Shown one piece after another: positions 20,311-24,290 of a stretch of 24,290 nucleotides of DNA. Source of the stretch: a virus. The stretch is taken from positions 1 to 24,290 of the IMG/VR virus record IMGVR_UViG_3300032246_000707. One strand, written 5' to 3'. The position numbers and the translations under genes were made by a program. The notes below the pieces were generated by a model. It did not search any database, was not told the origin of the DNA, and saw nothing but the letters and a program-made list of their open reading frames with translations. How positions within the stretch are numbered: position 1 is the stretch's first letter; each line of letters opens with the position of its first letter.

Positions 20311-20630
20311 GAAAACTACGTGCAATCCTTGCCTTTATCCGCCACCAGGAGTGGGTAGACGAACCCAAGTGGGAATCTGAGGACGAGCGAGCATTAACAG
20401 GATTCCTTAGTACGCTTGCTGGCAAGAAACTCAGCCTTATTTTGCTTAACCTTATTTTACGCCAAAATGCCTCTGCTGTAGAGAAAGATGCGAACTCACT
20501 TGCAGAGGCTTGTGGATATGCTAAAGGTTTCCGTGGTTGTGTATCGACGATTGAGTCGTTATGCAGCCCCAAACAAAACTCGCCCATCCTCGACAGCAGG
20601 GATGGGGTCGATGAATCTGCTGTCAACTAA
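20307..20630 (+). CDS. Hypothetical helical protein
   Basis: A 107-residue protein overlapping the methyltransferase stop (ATGA). Helices around KLSLILLNLILRQN (about 41-54) and AVEKDANSLAEACGYAKGF (about 57-75) carry it; the tail is polar. Small proteins of this kind often lie between portal and scaffold in phages, but I do not recognise this one. The last 40 bases of the gene contain a pseudoknot. Confidence 0.55.
   Translation: MRKLRAILAFIRHQEWVDEPKWESEDERALTGFLSTLAGKKLSLILLNLILRQNASAVEKDANSLAEACGYAKGFRGCVSTIESLCSPKQNSPILDSRDGVDESAVN
20583..20624 (+). promoter_or_regulatory. H-type pseudoknot before the scaffold gene
   Basis: Stem 1 pairs CCCATCC (20583-20589) with GGATGGG (20600-20606), 7 pairs. 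Stem 2 pairs GACAGCAG (20592-20599), which lies in the loop of stem 1, with CTGCTGTC (20617-20624), 8 pairs. Loop lengths are 2, 0 and 10 bases, which is ideal for a coaxial pseudoknot. It ends six bases before the stop of the upstream gene and about 55 bases before the scaffold start. It could affect RNA stability, ribosome movement or translation of the next gene. No good slippery site precedes it. Confidence 0.5.
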
Positions 20631-20679
20631 CCTACGCCATAGAATGACTCCCTGTGGCGCGGTGTAAGAAAGGGTCAAC

Positions 20680-21645
20680 ATGGCTGATTCCAAAGAACCG
20701 ACTGAACTTGACATGCTGAAGATGGCTGCAGCATTTGACGCTGGGTTAACTGAAGTACCAGAAGATAATGCTGAAACTACTGAGGCGGTTGAGCAGGAGG
20801 TTGAAAGCAGTGATAACTCGGAGACACCTGCGACTCCAGAAGATGCCGAAACTAAATCCTCATCGAACGATGGGGTGGTAGATGAAGTCCCTAAGACTGA
20901 AACTACATCAACAAGCTCTTTAACAACGCAATCTGATGAACCCAAGTCAGAGTCAGCTTCCGAAAAGAAGCAAAGCAAGTACCAAAAGGCACAATCTCGA
21001 CTCGCAAAAGAGTGGGAAGATGTCAAAGCGGAACGTGCAAGACTCCAAGCCGAAAGGGAATCTATTGAAGCAGCCAAGACTGCAAGGTCTAGTCAAGAAG
21101 CTGCTCCAACAGAAGCAAAGGCAAGTTCTAGCAAGTTTAGCGCGGATGACTATCGCGAAGCAGCAAAAAGCTATCGTGACGAAGGCCGTGATGATCTTGC
21201 AAAACTCGCTGAAAGCAAAGCCGAAGAAATTGAGACTGCTGGCAGGAAAGAGAACGAACATAAGGCTCAGGCAGAATGGAAAAATGCCTGGGATCAAAAC
21301 CTTTTGCGAGAAGTCGAAGCGAATCCAGAATTAAAGGATTCTTCGACAAATCTCTATAAAGCTGTCTCAACTCTACTACAGCAACACGCGATTCTTAGGA
21401 ACTATCCTAACGGAATCAATGATGCGGTAGGATTGGCAAAGCTTAAACTCAAAGCGGACGCTGCCTCTGACTTGGAAAAGAAGATTGCAAAGTATGAGTC
21501 CGAAGTGACTCAACTTAGAAAGGCAACGACACCTGCAAGCGGTCAACCTTCTGGCCCTGCTCGCGTCAAAGCTTTCCACGAACTCTCCTCGGAGGAGCAA
21601 GGACGTGAACTGCTTCGGATGGCAGCAGAGGCGGATAGATCGTAA
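20680..21645 (+). CDS. Capsid scaffolding-like protein
   Basis: A 321-residue, highly charged protein with no globular core. Residues 20-90 are acidic and Ser/Thr-rich; 95-135 (KYQKAQSRLAKEWEDVKAER and on) and 180-215 are long helices likely to form coiled coils; a second coil lies near 255-285; the end is short and helical (SEEQGRELLRMAAEADR). That composition, together with its place directly before the major capsid gene, is what scaffolding proteins show. It would shape the prohead and then leave or be cut. AAAGGG lies upstream of the ATG. No protease domain is seen. Confidence 0.75.
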   Translation: MADSKEPTELDMLKMAAAFDAGLTEVPEDNAETTEAVEQEVESSDNSETPATPEDAETKSSSNDGVVDEVPKTETTSTSSLTTQSDEPKSESASEKKQSKYQKAQSRLAKEWEDVKAERARLQAERESIEAAKTARSSQEAAPTEAKASSSKFSADDYREAAKSYRDEGRDDLAKLAESKAEEIETAGRKENEHKAQAEWKNAWDQNLLREVEANPELKDSSTNLYKAVSTLLQQHAILRNYPNGINDAVGLAKLKLKADAASDLEKKIAKYESEVTQLRKATTPASGQPSGPARVKAFHELSSEEQGRELLRMAAEADRS

Positions 21646-21676
21646 CAGACTAGTTGTTTAAAAGGAAAATAATACA

Positions 21677-22708
21677 ATGGCTTATGTAACTACTGGCGGA
21701 TCTGTGTCCTCACAGTTCCAGACGTACTTCTCCAAGATGCTCTTGGAACGTGCGCTCCCCCTGCTCCAGATGGAGCAGTTTGCAATGAAGGTGGCGTATC
21801 CTTCGAAAACTGGCGGAAATAAAACCATCAAATTCTTCAAATTTGATAATCCTAATATCAACAGCATTGTTGGTCTTTCTGAAGGCACCACTGTTAGCGA
21901 TGGATCTGATCAGCGTCAACTGACTCTGTCCACTGTTGACGCGACTCTTCAGCAGTACGGCAGCCAGATCGTTCTCACGGACGTTCTCTTGGCCACCGAA
22001 TTGTTTAACCACCTCGCCCAGGCCACCAAGCAGTTGGGTGAAGACGCTGCTCTGCACGCCGACACTCTGTGTCACCGCGCGCTGATCCAAGACTCTTCCA
22101 CCTCGACTGGAACCAACGTAGCCACGAAGAGCTATGCTCGTTACGCGCAGAACAGCACGAACGGAACTACCTTCGCAACCAGCTCTGTTGCTAACAGCGC
22201 AATCACCTCCACCGACTTGCTCGATGGTGTGACCGCATTGTTCATCAACCGTGCTCCTAAGATCAAGGATTCTTACGTCCTTGTCGCTCACCCTGCGGTC
22301 ATTCGTGACCTCCAGCAGGATGACGATTGGTTGAAGGTTTCGAGCTATTCCAACCCTGATGCAATTTTTAAGGGAGAAATTGGTTCTCTCTTTGGTTGCA
22401 AGGTTGTAAGCAGCACCAACGTCCAGACGTTCGCAACCGCTACTGCGGGTGTGGCTTCTGCCTCGACTGCTGGTCAGGCTGTGTATGGCAACTTGCTCTT
22501 GGGTGGAAACGCTTTCGGCGTTCCTAACCTCAGTTCAATCGTTGCAAATGGATCGCCCTTCTCACCGAAGGTCACCATTCTTGATGCTGCTGATAAATCC
22601 GATCCGTATGGACAGCGCGTTGTTGCGTCCTTCAAGACGTTCTATGCTGCCAAACAATTGGATACTACGTTCTTCCGCGCGATCTTCGCGAAGTCGAACT
22701 ACAGCTAA
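21677..22708 (+). CDS. Major capsid protein, N4-gp56 family
   Basis: A 343-residue shell protein. The start (SVSSQFQTYFSKMLLERALP, about 9-28) and the following KTGGNKTIKFFKFDNP (about 44-59) are as in the N4-gp56 capsid family; then STVDATLQQYGSQIVLTDVL (about 85-104), a helix LFNHLAQATKQLGEDAALHA and YVLVAHPAVIRDL around 200-212 match its core. Codon use is richer in C-ending codons than in its neighbours, as expected for a highly expressed gene. AAAAGGAAAA lies upstream of the start. The 10-pair hairpin after it (22753-22778) may protect or end its message. Confidence 0.85.
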   Translation: MAYVTTGGSVSSQFQTYFSKMLLERALPLLQMEQFAMKVAYPSKTGGNKTIKFFKFDNPNINSIVGLSEGTTVSDGSDQRQLTLSTVDATLQQYGSQIVLTDVLLATELFNHLAQATKQLGEDAALHADTLCHRALIQDSSTSTGTNVATKSYARYAQNSTNGTTFATSSVANSAITSTDLLDGVTALFINRAPKIKDSYVLVAHPAVIRDLQQDDDWLKVSSYSNPDAIFKGEIGSLFGCKVVSSTNVQTFATATAGVASASTAGQAVYGNLLLGGNAFGVPNLSSIVANGSPFSPKVTILDAADKSDPYGQRVVASFKTFYAAKQLDTTFFRAIFAKSNYS

Positions 22709-22752
22709 ACAATTAAATGGGAACCCTAGTAATCGCTATGGGTCCTCGGAAA

Positions 22753-22778
22753 GCTGGGGAGGATAAAACCTCCCCAGC
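22753..22778 (+). terminator. Perfect 10-pair hairpin after the capsid gene
   Basis: GCTGGGGAGG (22753-22762) and CCTCCCCAGC (22769-22778) pair fully around an ATAAAA loop. The tail (CTCTTCC) is only moderately T-rich. It lies 44 bases after the capsid stop, so it could stop part of the transcripts or shield the 3' end of the capsid message. Confidence 0.65.
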
Positions 22779-22797
22779 CTCTTCCAACGGAGGTCAA

Positions 22798-23088
22798 ATG
22801 CACGAAGGAATGAATAATAGCGGTGACATGAAAATGCCACAAGGCATGGTCATGTTGCCTGTATCGATGCTTGAAGTTAATGATGGCGGAGATGCTGTTC
22901 CTCCTTCTGAAGGTGATCACGTTGAACTCAGCGGTGTTGTCCATATGGTTAAGAATGGAGTCGCTCACATCAAAGTTAATGACGCTATGATGGAAGGTGA
23001 ATCCGACAATAATCAGCAAGACAACATGTCTGAAGAGGACAAAATGCGCGCTTTGGCTCAGAAGGCCGACGAGGAGAACTACAGCTAA
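22798..23088 (+). CDS. Small virion-region protein, possible head decoration
   Basis: The frame is open from 22717, but that start would run through the hairpin and has no binding site. ATG 22798 has a GGAGG five bases upstream, so I use it (96 residues). The N-terminus is rich in Met, Gly and Asn; the middle (GDHVELSGVVHMVKNGVAHI) has the look of a small beta barrel; the tail is acidic and ends EENYS. A head-stabilising or decoration role is possible from its place after the capsid gene. Confidence 0.55.
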   Translation: MHEGMNNSGDMKMPQGMVMLPVSMLEVNDGGDAVPPSEGDHVELSGVVHMVKNGVAHIKVNDAMMEGESDNNQQDNMSEEDKMRALAQKADEENYS

Positions 23089-23369
23089 TGCCGATTTACC
23101 AGTACACCGATACCAGAAATGGTTCAGTCGTTGAACTGGAAAAGTCAGTAGCTGAAAGGGACTCAGTCCCAAAGTATCTCAAGCGGTTTACTGTACCACA
23201 GCGTTTGGCTCTTGTTGGTGTTGGCGAACCCCTCGACAACCCGCTTGGGACAAATAAAACAAATATTATGAAGGGGTACTACAAACAAGAACAAAAGCTT
23301 GGGAGTAGATTTAAAAGCGAGTTCAGCGCGGATCAGGTGAAACGTGCTTGGAGTCGAAAAGGAGATTAA
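23088..23369 (+). CDS. Hypothetical protein with FmdB-like start
   Basis: A 93-residue protein sharing one base with the previous stop (TAATG). MPIYQYTDTRNGSVVELEKS resembles the start of FmdB-type ribbon proteins, but the CxxC pairs are absent, so no metal site is expected. The tail (FSADQVKRAWSRKGD) is basic. Similar proteins lie after capsid genes in some phages. Role unknown. Confidence 0.5.
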   Translation: MPIYQYTDTRNGSVVELEKSVAERDSVPKYLKRFTVPQRLALVGVGEPLDNPLGTNKTNIMKGYYKQEQKLGSRFKSEFSADQVKRAWSRKGD

Positions 23370-23373
23370 GAAT

Positions 23374-23574
23374 ATGGCAAATGAATTTGCACGAAGCCCA
23401 CGGAAGGCAAAAGGTAAAGCTTTAAGGCTTGATACCTCAACTCAATCCGTGGTTTGGGATATTACAACCCTAGCAACAACTGGAACCTTTGGTTCTGCTG
23501 CCTCAACAGCAAATGGCTTGACCATTACTGTTAACGGCACGAACTACAAGATTCCATTGTTTACATCACCCTAA
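23374..23574 (+). CDS. Small beta-rich hypothetical protein
   Basis: The frame is open from 23344, but ATG 23374, with AAAAGGAG upstream, is the better start (66 residues). It has a basic beginning (FARSPRKAKGKALRLD) and then Thr/Ser-rich strands (TITVNGTNYKIPLFTSP). Probably a virion protein. The next gene shares the final base of its stop (TAATG). Confidence 0.5.
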   Translation: MANEFARSPRKAKGKALRLDTSTQSVVWDITTLATTGTFGSAASTANGLTITVNGTNYKIPLFTSP

Positions 23575-23813
23575 TGTCACGCGCATTAGATAAATTCCAA
23601 GGTCAATACGGATTCTCCGTAGGGACACAAGGAACAGCTCCTGCTGGCTACTGGGCGATCCAGATGCTTGCAGATACCACGTTTAGCACGATTAGTGGTA
23701 AATTCGATGGTACTCTGACAGGCGTTACGATTGGCTCTGGCAACATCATCTACGGCGAGTTCAACAGCTACACGGCTGGAACTGGCCGAGTGATCGGCTA
23801 CATAGCTGGTTAA
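23574..23813 (+). CDS. Small Gly-rich structural-type protein
   Basis: A 79-residue protein, all short strands and Gly turns (GYWAIQMLADTTFSTISGKF, then GTLTGVTIGSGNIIYGEF), typical of small capsid or tail beta proteins. Coupled to the gene before by TAATG. A strong hairpin follows the stop by about 10 bases. No family assigned. Confidence 0.55.
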   Translation: MSRALDKFQGQYGFSVGTQGTAPAGYWAIQMLADTTFSTISGKFDGTLTGVTIGSGNIIYGEFNSYTAGTGRVIGYIAG

Positions 23814-23823
23814 TGATTAAAGT

Positions 23824-23877
23824 AATCACATCGCCAAAGGTTCTATCCCTTGGCGGGTGATTGCATTGTTATTTTAT
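23824..23877 (+). terminator. Rho-independent terminator of the capsid block
   Basis: AATCAC (23824-23829) pairs with GTGATT (23857-23862), and inside that CGCCAA (23832-23837) pairs with TTGGCG (23850-23855), with a small internal loop. The tail TGTTATTTTAT is T-rich. This is the clearest terminator in the window and separates the head genes from the tail gene. Confidence 0.75.
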
Positions 23878-24290
23878 GCCTTCGTTAAGTCTTAATATTG
23901 GATTAAACAATGGAAGAAAACTTCCATTTGGTGGCTTTGATGCAAATGCTTCTGCATATTTCACAACCGCAGGTGTTACAGATGCAACTGCTAAAAAACA
24001 AATCAATGATTTTGTCGTAGGAATAAAAGGACTTGGCCTTTACAACAGCATGGTCTGTTGGCCTCTTCGTTCTGCTCAAAACGCTGGAACTGGCACGACT
24101 GCGTATAGCCTGGGTGGGTTGGGAACTTATAATGGCACTCTTACCAACGGCCCAACTTGGACTGCAGATGGAGTTACAATAGATAATACAAACGATTTTA
24201 TTTCTACATCTTTTTCCGTAAATCAACCAGACTCTATATTTGCCGTTTACTATTCAAATACAGTAGTGGGAAGTATAAATGCAGTCGATG
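23876..24290 (+). CDS. Tail/fibre-type protein with LamG-like part (cut by window end)
   Basis: An open frame from ATG 23876 to the right edge with no stop, at least 138 residues. SLSLNIGLNNGRKLPFGGFD is at the start; then YNSMVCWPLRSAQNAGTG and GLGTYNGTLTNGPTWTADGV, followed by DNTNDFISTSFS and SIFAVYYSN. This order (short strand, then the NGTLTNGPTWTADG turn, then a strand) matches concanavalin/LamG-like lectin domains found in phage tail and virion proteins. It probably binds a host sugar. No ribosome-binding site precedes the ATG, and the terminator tail overlaps it; TTG 23861 in the same frame is an alternative. Confidence 0.6.
   Translation, partial: MPSLSLNIGLNNGRKLPFGGFDANASAYFTTAGVTDATAKKQINDFVVGIKGLGLYNSMVCWPLRSAQNAGTGTTAYSLGGLGTYNGTLTNGPTWTADGVTIDNTNDFISTSFSVNQPDSIFAVYYSNTVVGSINAVD

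Noticed and set aside
20567-20580. Slippery site for -1 frameshifting before the pseudoknot
   Set aside because: CCCAAAC and CAAAAC are present, but in the gene's frame they do not give the X-XXY-YYZ phase, so tandem slippage is not favoured.
20559-21077. Minus-strand open frame (172 codons) over the scaffold gene
   Set aside because: Ser/Val-rich low-complexity mirror of the acidic scaffold gene; no binding site and no motif.
21710-22291. Minus-strand open frame (193 codons) over the capsid gene
   Set aside because: Antisense to the capsid gene, whose C-ending codons remove stop codons from the opposite strand.

Overview
This window is most simply read as part of a double-stranded DNA tailed-phage genome (or a prophage or metagenomic phage contig), not bacterial chromosome. 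It carries a full packaging and head block (small and large terminase, portal, scaffold-like protein, N4-gp56-type major capsid protein), phage replication proteins, lysis-type genes, and long runs of small genes joined by 4-base ATGA/GTGA overlaps. I recognise no tRNA, rRNA, integrase or CRISPR array. The portal and capsid types suggest a podovirus-like virion. The host cannot be named from the sequence; the spanin-like pair suggests a diderm host.

Layout. (1) Positions 1-9315, plus strand: the end of an unknown gene, a single-strand-binding-like protein and a RecB/Cas4-like exonuclease. Next comes a 7-deazaguanine cassette: a DpdA/TGT-like transglycosylase, QueD and a nucleoside-deoxyribosyltransferase-like protein. 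Many small genes follow, with a secreted 3D-domain protein, a GT8-like and a GT9-like glycosyltransferase, a nuclease-like protein, a cytosine-C5 DNA methyltransferase and a zinc-ribbon protein. (2) 9316-11519: a non-coding leader with a possible structured RNA, then a primase and a RepA-like helicase. (3) 11520-12568: a GTGTCA-repeat and hairpin region, then four small genes. (4) 12569-14466, minus strand: seven small or medium genes, five of them chained by ATGA overlaps, including two membrane peptides of 26 and 28 residues. (5) 14548-24290, plus strand: terminases, a membrane peptide, nested spanin-like genes, portal, a low-complexity protein, a SAM methyltransferase, scaffold, capsid, small structural proteins and a truncated LamG-like tail protein.

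How it fits together. The transglycosylase and QueD suggest that guanines in the phage DNA may be replaced by a 7-deazaguanine, which would protect it from host restriction; the other precursor enzymes are not in the window and must come from elsewhere in the phage or from the host. The cytosine methyltransferase would add a second DNA mark. In this sequence, however, it is split by a run of ten G. Removing one G would restore a roughly 301-residue methyltransferase and, at the same time, a second roughly 294-residue protein encoded in the +1 frame of the same DNA. That double-coding locus with a single homopolymer hinge is the most unusual thing here. Other points of interest are the deazaguanine cassette, a textbook H-type pseudoknot just before the scaffold gene, a possible structured RNA before the primase, and several start codons that lie six bases after a -10-like box.
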